Shown here one piece after another: positions 27,020 through 36,874 of a DNA stretch of 64,000 bases (position 1 is its first letter; each line of letters starts with the position of its first letter). The translations under genes were made by a program, and so were the position numbers. Below the pieces are notes generated by a model, which was not told the DNA's origin, did not search any database, and saw only the letters and a list, made by a program, of their open reading frames with translations. This stretch comes from Thomasclavelia sp047249845 (GTDB lineage: Bacteria; Bacillota_I; Bacilli_A; Erysipelotrichales; Coprobacillaceae), in NCBI RefSeq assembly GCF_047249845.1, contig NZ_JBKTWO010000002.1, positions 1 through 64,000 on the forward strand. Direction: 5' to 3'.

Positions 27020-28104
27020 TGAAAAAAATACTTGTTCTAGCAAATAATGATGTAGGTCTTTATAAGTTTAGAAAAGAGCTGATACAGGAGTTATTGAAAG
27101 ATAACGATGTATACATATCACTACCAAACGGGAAATTAGTAGAACCTCTTATACAGATGGGCTGTAAATTTATTGATACACCTGTAGACCGTAGAGGAAT
27201 CAACCCAATTACTGATTTTAAATTATTAAACAGATATCGAAAAGTCATTAAAGATGTAAAACCAGAACTAATCATTACATATACAATAAAACCTAATATT
27301 TATGGAAGTCTGATTGCAAGAATGAAACATATAGACTACGCAGTAAATATTACTGGTCTAGGAACAATGTTTCAAAGTGACAATCTATTAAAAAAAATGA
27401 TTATCTTTATGTATAAGACAGCACTAAAAAAAGTAAAAACTGTATTTTTTGAAAATGTAGAAAATAAAGATATATTTATTAAAAATAAAATAACTGAAGA
27501 AGGTAGAGTATGTGTTTTAAATGGAGCAGGAGTTAATCTTGAAGAATATCCCTTTACAAAATATCCTGAAGAAGAAAAAGAAATCAGATTTTTATTTATC
27601 GGAAGGATAATGAAAGAAAAAGGAATTGATGAATTTCTGTATGCAGCAAAGAAGATAAAGGAAGAAAATATAGATATTCAGTTTTATATAGTAGGACCAA
27701 TGGAAGATGATTATGAAAATATAATCAAGGAATATATAGACAATGATATTATCAACTATTACGGCTATCAGGAAGATGTAAAGCCGTATATAGAAGGATG
27801 TCATTGTTTTGTTTTACCTTCATATCATGAAGGAATGGCAAATACACTACTTGAAGCAGCATCAATGGGAAGAGCATTAATAACAAGTAATATACATGGT
27901 TGTAAGGAAGCTGTTGAAGATGGTGTTAATGGTTTTCTCTGTGAAAAACAAAATTCAGATAGTCTGTATAAAGTAATGAAGAAATTTATACAACTGTCCT
28001 TTGATGAAAAAGTAAAAATGAGTATTTGTGGTAGAAAGAGGATGAAAAAGTTATTTGATAAAAGAAAAATGGTTGAATGTACAATAAAAGCATTGGTTAA
28101 ATAA
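27019..28104 (+). CDS. PglA/CapM-like GT4 glycosyltransferase
   Basis: GT-B retaining transferase, 361 residues. VLANNDVGLYKFRKELIQEL matches the PglA/CapM opening; TYTIKPNIYGSLIARMK, ITGLGTMFQSDN and LPSYHEGMANTLLEAASMGR (EX7E) are conserved blocks. PglA adds GalNAc to lipid-linked bacillosamine, and this gene follows PglE-, PglC- and PglD-type genes, so it probably adds the second sugar to the acylated amino sugar. It is the last intact gene before a stretch of decayed sequence at 28120-29914. Confidence 0.9.
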   Translation: MKKILVLANNDVGLYKFRKELIQELLKDNDVYISLPNGKLVEPLIQMGCKFIDTPVDRRGINPITDFKLLNRYRKVIKDVKPELIITYTIKPNIYGSLIARMKHIDYAVNITGLGTMFQSDNLLKKMIIFMYKTALKKVKTVFFENVENKDIFIKNKITEEGRVCVLNGAGVNLEEYPFTKYPEEEKEIRFLFIGRIMKEKGIDEFLYAAKKIKEENIDIQFYIVGPMEDDYENIIKEYIDNDIINYYGYQEDVKPYIEGCHCFVLPSYHEGMANTLLEAASMGRALITSNIHGCKEAVEDGVNGFLCEKQNSDSLYKVMKKFIQLSFDEKVKMSICGRKRMKKLFDKRKMVECTIKALVK

Positions 28105-28184
28105 TAGTAAGGAGAATTCATTAGTGATACGAAAAACGTAGGATTAATAGAAAGTCGAAAAAGAAGTCCGAATGGAGAAGTACT

Positions 28185-28552
28185 GTTATTTTAAGTAACG
28201 TTTAGATGGGCACAGGGGGCACTGGCTACTAAATTTTTTCCATTAAAATATTTTCATTTAGTAATGTTATGTGTTTTGAGAAAATTAGAACATGATAAAC
28301 TTCCTGCCGATTTAAATGTAGGGGCAGGACTATTTCTGGGCCATATATATTGTATTACAATTAATTCAGAAATAATAATTAGTGATAGGGGGATTGGAGT
28401 TAATTCTACAGTAGTGGGAAAAACTGTGATTAGTGATAATGCTGTGATAGGTCCAAATACTTTTGTAAATTGTGATGTTTCATGATACTCCATTGCAATT
28501 GAAAATCCTTGTGTAATAAAACATAGAAATAATGCAAGGGAATTTTGTTTAT
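28185..28552 (+). pseudogene. Decayed serine O-acetyltransferase-like gene
   Basis: Fragments of a CysE/SAT-like hexapeptide acetyltransferase can be read in one frame: LPADLNVGAGLFLGHIYCIT, INSE, IGVNSTVVGKTVISDNAVIG and PNTFVNCDVS. After an in-frame TGA the frame goes on as YSIAIENPCVIKHRNNARE, which is the usual SAT cap. About 25 residues between INSE and IGVNS that normally hold the HKGVTIG turn are missing. So the gene has lost its start, has an internal deletion and a premature stop. Such genes occur in capsule loci as O-acetyltransferases. An upstream limit is hard to set. Confidence 0.7.
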
Positions 28553-28607
28553 AAATAATTTAAGATGTGAATAAATTGAAGATAATAGGATTGGAGGGTT
28601 TAAAGAT

Positions 28608-29914
28608 ATGGAGAATAAATTTTTAATTCTTCCAGGATGCGATGATAGAAATAGAGGTGATCAAGCATTGATTTGGGAGACGATTGCATTAGCCCAAGCT
28701 GCAGGATATAAAGGGAAATTCTTAATGCTCGCAAATCATGATGGTAGTAGACAGTCACAAAAAGCAGGAATTGGGAATGTACATATGATTTTAGAGCATC
28801 CATCAACAAAATTTAGAAAATTAGATAATGAAAAGTATACATGGAAATTAAAATTAAAGTGGGGAATAGTAGCAATTTGGGATATATTTACAAAAGAGCC
28901 GTTGACACATAGTTGGACACGAAATTTATTAAAAAAACTATATAAAAAAACAGTTCAATATTCATTGAAAGATTTTGGAGATGCTGGTGCATGTTTTGTA
29001 AAAGGTGGTGGGTTTCTGCATGCGTATGGAGGTCTATCTGAAACCTATAAAATCTATTACTTTTTATACCATATTAGGTTAGCCTTATCATTGGGAAAAA
29101 CGGTGTATATTTTACCTAATTCCTTTGGTCCATTTAAAAGTCCATTTGTAAAAAGAATGATGAATAAAACATTGTCAAAGTGCAAGGTGGTAATGGCACG
29201 TGAAAAAATATCTCAGGAACAACTGAAAAAAGAGTGTTTAGTAGACTCTCTTTTGTTTACAGATATTGCTTTCCATTTAGAGCCAGATAAGTCTTTTGAT
29301 GCTAATAGGAAATTAATAGAACAAGGAATTCCTATAGGAGAAAAAAATGCATTGCGATTACAGCAAGACCTTATAGATTTACGGGATATGCAAATTCAGA
29401 TTTATTATATCAAAATTATAAAGAAAGTCTGGTTCATTCAGTTGAATGGCTATCAGATAATGATTTTTTTCCTGTTTTTATTGAACATGTATATGATGAG
29501 AAGAGTCATGAGAATGATATGACATGTATATCAGAATTGATAAAGAACTTAAAAAAAGAATGCCAGTATGCGGTGTTTTCAAATAGAGAGCTAACTTGTA
29601 CACAAATGAAAAAAATATATGGTGAGTTTGATTATATCATTGGTACAAGATTTCATTCAATAATTTTTTCCCTTGCACTAGGTGTACCTGCAATAGCTAT
29701 TACATATGGCGGAAATAAGGGCGTGGGCATTATGAAAGATTTAGGGTTAGGAAGATATTCTATTTCTATAGATTCCGTTACAGGAGAAGAAATAATAAAA
29801 AAGTTTTGTGATCTTACATTAAATTGTGAAAAAAACAAGCAACAAATTAAAGCATGTTTACAGTTATTAGAAAAAGAAAAACAAGAGATTGTACAATTAT
29901 TAAGAGAGGAATAA
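28608..29914 (+). pseudogene. Polysaccharide pyruvyltransferase (WcaK/CsaB type), frameshifted
   Basis: Ketal-pyruvate transferase family. The first frame (28608-29522) gives FLILPGCDDRNRGDQALIWE (the GD/N..GD motif), CFVKGGGFLHAYGG and YILPNSFGPFKSPF, then goes wrong after GIPIGEKN. The second frame resumes at 29348 with CIAITARPYRFTGYANSD and contains YIIGTRFHSIIFSLALGVPA, the family C-terminal motif, to 29914. The shift is in an A7 run (29341-29347); one more A would restore a single protein of about 435 residues. It may be a true pseudogene, a phase-variable tract, or a sequencing slip. A second family member is intact at 34103. Confidence 0.85.
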
Positions 29915-29916
29915 AT

Positions 29917-30789
29917 ATGGCACTACTTACAGTATTTACACTTACATATAATAGGGCATATTGTTTAAACAAGTGTTATGAGAGTTTATTAAGACAAACT
30001 TCTAAAGATTTTGAATGGTTAATTATAGATGATGGTTCAACAGATAATACAAAAGAAATTGTTGAGGGGTGGATAAAAGAGAACCATATTCCTATTTCAT
30101 ATATCTACAAAAAAAACGGTGGAATGCACAGTGGGTATAATATGGCATATGACAATATATTTACTGAGTTAGCTGTATGTATTGATTCTGATGACTATAT
30201 GACAGATAATGCAGTTGAACTTATCACGAATTTTTGGAAAAAAAATAAAACCCCACAATATGCTGGTATTGTAGGATTAGATATTACGGCAGATAAAAAT
30301 ATAATTGGGAAACCATTACCAAACAAAAAAAGTATGAAGGTTTATGACTATTATAATAGGTTGAATGGAAGTGGAGATAAAAAAATGATTTATCGTCCAG
30401 AGTTAATACGTCCTTTTAAATCACCGGAATTTGAGGAAGAGAGGTTGTTCCCTACTTGCTATAAGTATTATATGGTAGATTTAAATTACGATATGCTTAT
30501 ATTGAACGAACCGTTATGTATCGTAGAATATATGGAAGATGGATTTACTTCTAATATCATGAAATCATATAAAAAGAATTTAAATAGTTATATATATTAT
30601 AGAAAATTTATTTTGACATATCCTAATGCAACTGTGGCACATAAGTTCAGATTTGCAATTCATTATGTTGCAGAATGTTTACTCAATAAGGAAGAACATT
30701 GGTTAAGGAATGTACCAATGAAACGATTTGTGGTACCTGCGATTATTCCTGGTATCTTTTTATACTGTTACTTGTCACTGAGAACATAA
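29917..30789 (+). CDS. GT2 family glycosyltransferase
   Basis: GT-A transferase, about 290 residues. ALLTVFTLTYNRAYCLNKCY, WLIIDDGSTDNTKEIV and the DxD-like VCIDSDDYMTDNAVE are the three GT2 landmarks. YKKNGGMHSGYNMAYDNI is the usual acceptor-region loop. The ATG at 29917 lies behind AAGAGAGGA; the frame open from 29854 overlaps the pyruvyltransferase end. It sits between the frameshifted pyruvyltransferase and the EpsG-like polymerase. Sugar donor unknown. Confidence 0.89.
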   Translation: MALLTVFTLTYNRAYCLNKCYESLLRQTSKDFEWLIIDDGSTDNTKEIVEGWIKENHIPISYIYKKNGGMHSGYNMAYDNIFTELAVCIDSDDYMTDNAVELITNFWKKNKTPQYAGIVGLDITADKNIIGKPLPNKKSMKVYDYYNRLNGSGDKKMIYRPELIRPFKSPEFEEERLFPTCYKYYMVDLNYDMLILNEPLCIVEYMEDGFTSNIMKSYKKNLNSYIYYRKFILTYPNATVAHKFRFAIHYVAECLLNKEEHWLRNVPMKRFVVPAIIPGIFLYCYLSLRT

Positions 30790-30803
30790 GAGAGGCGTTG
30801 TAT

Positions 30804-31913
30804 ATGATTTTTTGGATAGGGATGTTCATTTTAACTTTATTTTGCTATGGAATATGTTCACAGAGATACAGATTAAAAATTGAAAAGAAGATTGTGATTA
30901 TATATAGTGCAGTATTAATATTTTTTGCTGGAATGAGGTCTGGAATTGGTGATACTGGATTTTATCTTTCATGGTTTAATAAATTCAAATCATTACCAAT
31001 TGGAAATTTATTCGGAACAGATATAAAAGAAGTAGGGTATGCGTTTATAATGTCCTCAGTGGGAAAATTTACACAGGATCCACAAATATATTTAATATTT
31101 ATAGCTATAATTACTATAGGTGGAGTATTTTATGTAATTAACAAATATAGTGAAGACATTAGTATCTCTTTGTTGCTGTTTATGACATCTGGTTTATACT
31201 TAGGTATGATGAATGGTATTAGGCAGTATATAGTTGTAGTAGGATTATTTTTATTAACAAATTGTTTGATAAAAAATAAGCCTATCATATATATTTGTGT
31301 GGCTTTGATTTTGTCAACAGTCCACACTTCGGCATTGTTTATGATTCCCATTTTCTTTATTGTTCGTAGGAAAGTTTGGAAAAGTGGCACTATAGTGTTA
31401 ATAGGTATAGTTTCATTTGCTTTATTTAATATTAATTCTGTACTTCCATGGATTGCACAATTATTACAGAAAACAGCATATGAAAATTATAGTGACTCAT
31501 TGTTAACTGACATTGGCTCGGGAGCAAATTATCTAAGAGTTATTGTAATGTTAGTTCCTGTATTTATATCTTTTTTAGGTAAGAAAATTTTTGATGAAAA
31601 TGATATGGAATATCGTGTGTATTCAAATATTATGATACTAAATGCTATTTGTTATTTATTTTCAGCAAGAAATTGGATATTTGCTCGATTAGCAATGTAT
31701 TTACATATTTACATCATACTTTTTTATCCATATGTACTTTCAAAGGTTTTTACTAAGGACAGTATTAAGATAGTGAAAATTTTACTAATAGTTTTGTATA
31801 GTATTTTCTTTTTGTTTGAAGTGAAAAATACTCCATATATGAGTTATTATTTGAATATTAATACAGATTTAATAGGTGAGTTTACAAGAGGAGTATATAG
31901 TGGATATTGGTAG
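30804..31913 (+). CDS. EpsG-family polysaccharide polymerase
   Basis: Membrane protein of about 369 residues with some ten helices, matching the EpsG group of Wzy-like polymerases. Typical are FFAGMRSGIGDTGFYLSWF in the first loop (the G-R-x-x-x-G-x-D pattern), GLYLGMMNGIRQYIVVVGLF, and VHTSALFMIPIFFIVRR. It would link the repeat units of the second system. ATG 30804 is preceded by GAGAGG. It is unrelated in sequence to the polymerase at 8632. Confidence 0.86.
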   Translation: MIFWIGMFILTLFCYGICSQRYRLKIEKKIVIIYSAVLIFFAGMRSGIGDTGFYLSWFNKFKSLPIGNLFGTDIKEVGYAFIMSSVGKFTQDPQIYLIFIAIITIGGVFYVINKYSEDISISLLLFMTSGLYLGMMNGIRQYIVVVGLFLLTNCLIKNKPIIYICVALILSTVHTSALFMIPIFFIVRRKVWKSGTIVLIGIVSFALFNINSVLPWIAQLLQKTAYENYSDSLLTDIGSGANYLRVIVMLVPVFISFLGKKIFDENDMEYRVYSNIMILNAICYLFSARNWIFARLAMYLHIYIILFYPYVLSKVFTKDSIKIVKILLIVLYSIFFLFEVKNTPYMSYYLNINTDLIGEFTRGVYSGYW

Positions 31914-31955
31914 GAAAGTATGATATGGTTGAGGAAAGAAGGGCAGTAGTATAAA

Positions 31956-33053
31956 ATGAAAATCTTATTTATAATTCCAACTTTAGGTTCAGGTGGCGCG
32001 GAACGTGCTTTACTACAATTAGTAAATCATTATGAATTAGATGATGAAATAACAGTTATGAGTCTTTTTAAAGAAGGGAATCATATTTTTAAACTTAATT
32101 CTAATATTCGGTATAAATATGTTTTTTCAAAGATGTTTAGGGGAAATATCTATTTTTTTAAAATTTTTAATCCATCCTTTCTTTTTAAGAGAATAGTTAA
32201 AGAAAAGTACGATGTGATTATTTCGTATTTAGAAGGACCTACCACCCGTATTGTTAGTGGGTGCTCCGATGGAACAAGGATTATTAACTGGATACATACA
32301 TCTCCGACAGAGGAGAATGTAATACTAAAATCTTATCGAAATCGAAAAGAATTCTTAAAATGTATGTCTGAATACAAAGATACTGTGTTTGTTGCGGATT
32401 CTGCAAGACAACGTTTTTTTGAGGTTTTTCCTGAGTTGAATGAAATACAAAGTAGGGTGGTATACAATCCTATTAATAATATAGAAATCATTAAAAAGGC
32501 TCAGGAAAAATTAGAAATAGTACTTAATTCAGAAGAGTTTACTATTGTTACTGTGGGCAGATTATCTAAGGTAAAAGGGTTTGAGCGTTTGGTAAATATT
32601 TGCATAAAACTTAGAAAAAAGATTAATGTTCATCTGTATATTATAGGGAGAGGTAATGAGGAAATAAGGTTGAAAAAAATTATAAAAGAGCAGAATGCAG
32701 AGTCTTATATTACGCTACTTGGGTTCTATGAAAATCCATATCCTATTATTAAGCAAGCTTCTCTTTATGTCTGTTCTTCTTATCGAGAAGGATACAGTAC
32801 TTCTGTAATTGAAGCATTGATTTTAGGTGTACCAATAGTAACAACGATGTGTTCAGGTATGGAAGAAATACTAGGTAGTAAAAATGAGTATGGAATTATC
32901 ACAAAAAATACAGATGCAGATCTTTTAGATGGAATAGAGAACATTATTACAAATCCCAATCTATATAAATCATATAAAGTTGCTGCAAAGGAAAGAGGAA
33001 AGCTTTTTGAGCTATCGAAAAATGTAGAAAGTGTTCGCAGATTATTACAATAA
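31956..33053 (+). CDS. GT4 family glycosyltransferase
   Basis: GT-B transferase, 365 residues. ILFIIPTLGSGGAERALLQL has the GGAE loop; TIVTVGRLSKVKGFERLVNI and CSSYREGYSTSVIEALILGV (EX7E) mark the C-terminal domain. It resembles the transferases at 12602 and 13820 in the segments INWIHTSPTEEN and NPYPIIKQA. It lies in the second block between the polymerase and a GT2 gene, so it probably builds the second repeat unit. Confidence 0.9.
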   Translation: MKILFIIPTLGSGGAERALLQLVNHYELDDEITVMSLFKEGNHIFKLNSNIRYKYVFSKMFRGNIYFFKIFNPSFLFKRIVKEKYDVIISYLEGPTTRIVSGCSDGTRIINWIHTSPTEENVILKSYRNRKEFLKCMSEYKDTVFVADSARQRFFEVFPELNEIQSRVVYNPINNIEIIKKAQEKLEIVLNSEEFTIVTVGRLSKVKGFERLVNICIKLRKKINVHLYIIGRGNEEIRLKKIIKEQNAESYITLLGFYENPYPIIKQASLYVCSSYREGYSTSVIEALILGVPIVTTMCSGMEEILGSKNEYGIITKNTDADLLDGIENIITNPNLYKSYKVAAKERGKLFELSKNVESVRRLLQ

Positions 33054-33077
33054 ATTGTTACTTAGGAAGGTAAAGTT

Positions 33078-34118
33078 ATGAATAAACAAGAATTGATTTC
33101 TGTCATTATAGCGGTTTATAATATGCAAAAGTTTTTGGAACGTTGTGTGGAGAGTGTTTTATCTCAGACATATTATAATCTTGAAATACTTCTAGTGAAT
33201 GATGGGTCAAAGGACGCATCTCTTAAGCTTTGCCGACAATTTGAAAAAAGGGACAGTCGTGTGAAAGTAATCAATAAAGAAAATGGAGGACTCACAACTG
33301 CTCGCAAAGCAGGGTTTGAAGCATCGAGAGGAAAATATATTACCTTTATTGACAGTGACGATTATTTAGAAGAAGATTATATTGCAAAACAATATCAGAA
33401 TATTATAACATCTGGTGCTGAAGTATCTATATGTTGCTATTTTTTAGAAAAAGATGGTATTACAAATTCAATTGAATTACATCATGATAAAAATATATAT
33501 GAACAAAATGAATTTATCCACAAATTATTACTTCCAGGAGTATATCCTGTTCTTAATGATACTACAACCATACCTAATTTTCTTTGGCTTAGACTATTTG
33601 ACAGAACTGTGATTTCAGAGGATTGCTTTGTCTCGGAGAGAGAAGTCTACACAGAAGATTTGTTTTTTAACGCAGAAACGTATAAATATTGTAAAAAAAT
33701 TTCAATATTAGATTGTTGCCTTTATCATTACTGTGTTAATTCTAGCTCATTGACACATATATTTCGCAAGAATCGCTATAAAATGGAAAAAAATAGAATT
33801 GATAAGATTAAAGAATTTTTAGTGAAAGTTGATGCATTAGATAATGAACGAATTTATCTTGCTAATATAAGAATGATTTGGGAGTGCATTGATAATGCTA
33901 TGAGATTAGATTCTTTTAATGCATTCAAGAATGAGGTCAAACCTATATTTGAAAATTGTGAACTACATTCGTTACCATTAAATAAAGTTTTAAAATTTGT
34001 CTCTAAGGGAGAAAAAGTATGTTATTTTTGTTTTAAAAACCGATGGTATTTGGGGGCTTATTGTTTCAAGAAAATAATATATTACAGGGAGAAAAAGTTA
34101 AGATGTTATTACGTTTAA
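33078..34118 (+). CDS. GT2 family glycosyltransferase
   Basis: GT-A transferase, 346 residues, of the common capsule type. LISVIIAVYNMQKFLERCVE, ILLVNDGSKDASLKLC and YITFIDSDDYLEEDYI (DxD) are seen in the first 110 residues; VYTEDLFFNAETYKYCKKIS is the conserved second half with the acidic ED pair. GGAAGG lies before the ATG. The 3' end overlaps the next gene by 16 bases. Confidence 0.9.
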   Translation: MNKQELISVIIAVYNMQKFLERCVESVLSQTYYNLEILLVNDGSKDASLKLCRQFEKRDSRVKVINKENGGLTTARKAGFEASRGKYITFIDSDDYLEEDYIAKQYQNIITSGAEVSICCYFLEKDGITNSIELHHDKNIYEQNEFIHKLLLPGVYPVLNDTTTIPNFLWLRLFDRTVISEDCFVSEREVYTEDLFFNAETYKYCKKISILDCCLYHYCVNSSSLTHIFRKNRYKMEKNRIDKIKEFLVKVDALDNERIYLANIRMIWECIDNAMRLDSFNAFKNEVKPIFENCELHSLPLNKVLKFVSKGEKVCYFCFKNRWYLGAYCFKKIIYYREKKLRCYYV

Positions 34119-35140
34119 AATTGTTTATAAGTTATCTTCTTTCTAAATGTAAAGAAATACCTGATGTAAAACAAGGAAAGAAAAAAATAGTAATCGCGTT
34201 AGCTGCAAATTATGGAAATCTCGGTGATGTTGCTATAACACTTGCTCAAAAGCAATATTTGACTAGATATTTTCCAAATTATGAAGTTTTAGAATTTATG
34301 ATTACAGATACTTTTTGTAAAATGAAGGCGTTGAAAGATATTATTGTACCGGGAGATATTATTACTATCGTAGGTGGTGGTAATATGGGTGATATGTATG
34401 ATGATATTGAATTTGCTAGGCAATTTATAATAAAAAACTTTCCAGAGAATAAGATTGTTATTTTCCCGCAAACAATATCTTTTTCGGATTCCTTTATTGG
34501 TAATGTAAGATTATATTTAGCAAAGAAAATTTATAATCGACATAAGGATTTGAAAATTTTTGTAAGAGAGAAGTTTTCTTATGAGAAGTACAAGGATATT
34601 TTTTTCGAAAAAATTGTCTTAGTGCCTGATATTGTTATGAGTATGAAAAGGTTGGAATCTTTGGAAATAGAACGTTCTGGAATTGTTTTGTGTTTTCGAC
34701 AAGATAAAGAGGATAGTATGGATTCTAATTATAAGGCAGAATTGATTGCCAGAGTAGAAAGTATATTTGATGTAAAAAAAAGAGATACACATGTTGGAGA
34801 AACTCAAAATTTGAATCAATTATATGAGAAATTAGATGAGTTGATTAAGGAATTCCAATACTCATCTGTAGTAATTACAGATCGATTGCACGGCATGATT
34901 TTAAGTTATATTAGTCATACGCCTTGTGTTGCTTTTTGGGGAAATAATTATAAAATTTTAGGATGCTGGGAATGGCTTCAGAGGTCTAATTATATTCGAC
35001 TTATTGATTATAATGGACAACCAAGTATAGATGATGTAATTTCTTGTGTTAAGGAGTTATCTCGATTAACTTCTGATGAGAAACATATGGTAGATTTAGA
35101 AGAATACTTCTATGAAATTTATGAGTCATTGACGCAATAA
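34103..35140 (+). CDS. Polysaccharide pyruvyltransferase family protein
   Basis: Intact member of the CsaB/WcaK ketal-pyruvyltransferase family, about 345 residues. IVIALAANYGNLGDVAITLA carries the N-terminal N-x-GD motif, IITIVGGGNMGDMYDDIEFA is the GGG loop, and VVITDRLHGMILSYISHTPC is the C-terminal RxHG motif. It would add pyruvate ketals (acidic groups) to the glycan. GGGAGA precedes ATG 34103; the longer frame from 34043 lies inside the GT2 gene. This partner may cover the loss of the frameshifted copy at 28608, but the two are not close relatives. Confidence 0.9.
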   Translation: MLLRLKLFISYLLSKCKEIPDVKQGKKKIVIALAANYGNLGDVAITLAQKQYLTRYFPNYEVLEFMITDTFCKMKALKDIIVPGDIITIVGGGNMGDMYDDIEFARQFIIKNFPENKIVIFPQTISFSDSFIGNVRLYLAKKIYNRHKDLKIFVREKFSYEKYKDIFFEKIVLVPDIVMSMKRLESLEIERSGIVLCFRQDKEDSMDSNYKAELIARVESIFDVKKRDTHVGETQNLNQLYEKLDELIKEFQYSSVVITDRLHGMILSYISHTPCVAFWGNNYKILGCWEWLQRSNYIRLIDYNGQPSIDDVISCVKELSRLTSDEKHMVDLEEYFYEIYESLTQ

Positions 35141-35189
35141 GAAAGTTTTGGTAACTATTAGTGTTAGTATAAAAGTAACGAGAGGAAAG

Positions 35190-36725
35190 ATGATATTGAA
35201 TAATAAAGGAAGAATTGAAAACTCTATTCGAAATTCTATATTAGGAGTAACAGTCCAAGCTGCAAATGTTTTATTGGGTCTTATTGTCAGAACTTTTTTT
35301 ATTCGTTGTTTAAGTAGGGAATATTTAGGAGTAAATGGTTTGTTTTCAAATATTTTGACGGTTCTTTCTTTGGCAGAGATGGGTATTGGAAGTGCAATTG
35401 TTTATAATATGTATAAGCCTATAGCGAATAATGACGAAAAAACGATTGCCAAATTAATGAATTTTTACAAGCAAACGTATATAATTATAGGTTGCATTGT
35501 TGCTGTTGTCGGTTTGTGCATAACTCCTTTTTTAAATAATATAATTTATAATCAATCAGATATTTCAAATTTGGTATTGATTTATTTGTTATATTTGTCG
35601 AACACTGTGTTTTCCTATTTTTTTGCATATAAAAGATCTATTTTTAGTGCAGATCAAAAAGAAAGTGTTTTGCATGTTTTTCGTTTGATATTTTATATAA
35701 TTAGATCATTGGCACAAATTTTAATATTGCTATTTCTTCATGATTTTATTATATATCTTTTATGTCAAATCATATGTACATTTTTTGAAAATATATTAGT
35801 ATCAATTTATGCTGATAGAGAATATGGATTTTTGAGAAAATATAAAAAAGAGAACTTATCCAAGCAAGAAAAGAAAACCATATTTAAAAATATAAAGGCG
35901 CTTTTTATTTATAAAATTGGTAGTACAGCATTGGATGGAACGGATAATATAATCATTTCTGTTTTCGATGGAATAATTAGTGTTGGCCTTTTTTCAAATT
36001 ATACATTGGTTAGTAATTCTGTACAACTTCTTTTATCACAAATTTGTAATTCTTTGACGGGTAGTATAGGAAATTTTATTGCTAAGGAGGAGGAAGGTAG
36101 ATATGAGGAATTGCTTAATAAGGTTACATTTCTTAATTTTTTAATTTATGGTGGTTCTTTTGTTATTTTAACAGCTTGTTTATCACCGTTCATTGGAATA
36201 TGGATTGGCGATGACTATACTTTAAAATTTTGGATTGTTTTTATACATTGTTTGAATGTATACATTTATGGTATGATGAATTCAATATGGACTTTTAGAT
36301 CAACTATGGGACTTTTTGTATACGGTAAATGGAGACCAATTTTTTCAGCAATTATTAATATTGTAATTTCGATTTTGTTTGCTAAATATTGGGGACTTTT
36401 GGGAGTGTTGCTGGGAACAACTTTTACAAGAGTGGTTACTAATGTTTGGTATGATCCATATATTGTTTTTAAACACGGATTAAAAAAGAAACCGTTTAAA
36501 TTTTTTAAGCAATGGATTTATTATTTGCTTATAGTTTTTTGTCTAGTTTTTGTAATTAGATTTATAAATAATATTATATTGTTATCAGGAGCACTAAGCT
36601 TAATTTTTAATATAATACTTTCGACAATATTGTTTTTGAGCACAATAGTTTTAATTTTCAGAAAGACATCGGTATTTAATTACTTTATGAATATTATAAA
36701 ATCTTTTATATCTAAGACAAAGTGA
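35190..36725 (+). CDS. Wzx-type polysaccharide flippase (second)
   Basis: MATE/MVF-superfamily flippase, about 511 residues with 12-14 hydrophobic helices. RTFFIRCLSREYLGVNGLFS and LSLAEMGIGSAIVYNMYKPI are typical of Wzx proteins in Firmicute capsule loci (PST family). GAGAGGAAAG lies directly before ATG 35190, which decides the start. It is the last intact gene of the second capsule block; a string of mobile elements begins about 140 bases after it, so the original 3' end of the operon may be lost. Confidence 0.88.
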   Translation: MILNNKGRIENSIRNSILGVTVQAANVLLGLIVRTFFIRCLSREYLGVNGLFSNILTVLSLAEMGIGSAIVYNMYKPIANNDEKTIAKLMNFYKQTYIIIGCIVAVVGLCITPFLNNIIYNQSDISNLVLIYLLYLSNTVFSYFFAYKRSIFSADQKESVLHVFRLIFYIIRSLAQILILLFLHDFIIYLLCQIICTFFENILVSIYADREYGFLRKYKKENLSKQEKKTIFKNIKALFIYKIGSTALDGTDNIIISVFDGIISVGLFSNYTLVSNSVQLLLSQICNSLTGSIGNFIAKEEEGRYEELLNKVTFLNFLIYGGSFVILTACLSPFIGIWIGDDYTLKFWIVFIHCLNVYIYGMMNSIWTFRSTMGLFVYGKWRPIFSAIINIVISILFAKYWGLLGVLLGTTFTRVVTNVWYDPYIVFKHGLKKKPFKFFKQWIYYLLIVFCLVFVIRFINNIILLSGALSLIFNIILSTILFLSTIVLIFRKTSVFNYFMNIIKSFISKTK

Positions 36726-36860
36726 TATCATATCACGAAAGTAGACTATGAAAAATTAAGAAAGTGGGAAAAACGCTGTGAAATAATCTTTAATTGTCTA
36801 AAACAGTACCAATATGGACAGAAATACGGTAAACGTAAGTTTATGTTGATATCGACATAA
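36726..36860 (+). other. Open coding-like remnant after the flippase
   Basis: Directly after the flippase stop, the same frame stays open for about 44 codons (ITKVDYEKLRKWEKRCEIIF, then FNCLKQYQYGQKYGKRKFM) and ends in the hairpin that precedes the intron. It reads like protein but has no start and no recognised family. It could be the truncated tail of an ancestral gene. Confidence 0.3.
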
Positions 36861-36866
36861 ACTTAC
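36835..36866 (+). terminator. Hairpin at the intron insertion site
   Basis: GTAAGTTTATGT (36835-36846) and ACATAAACTTAC (36855-36866) are perfect complements with an 8-base loop. Group IIC introns are known to insert just behind terminator-like hairpins, and the intron 5' end follows within 4-8 bases. There is no T-run, so it may not terminate. Confidence 0.55.
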
Positions 36867-36874
36867 TTATGTGG

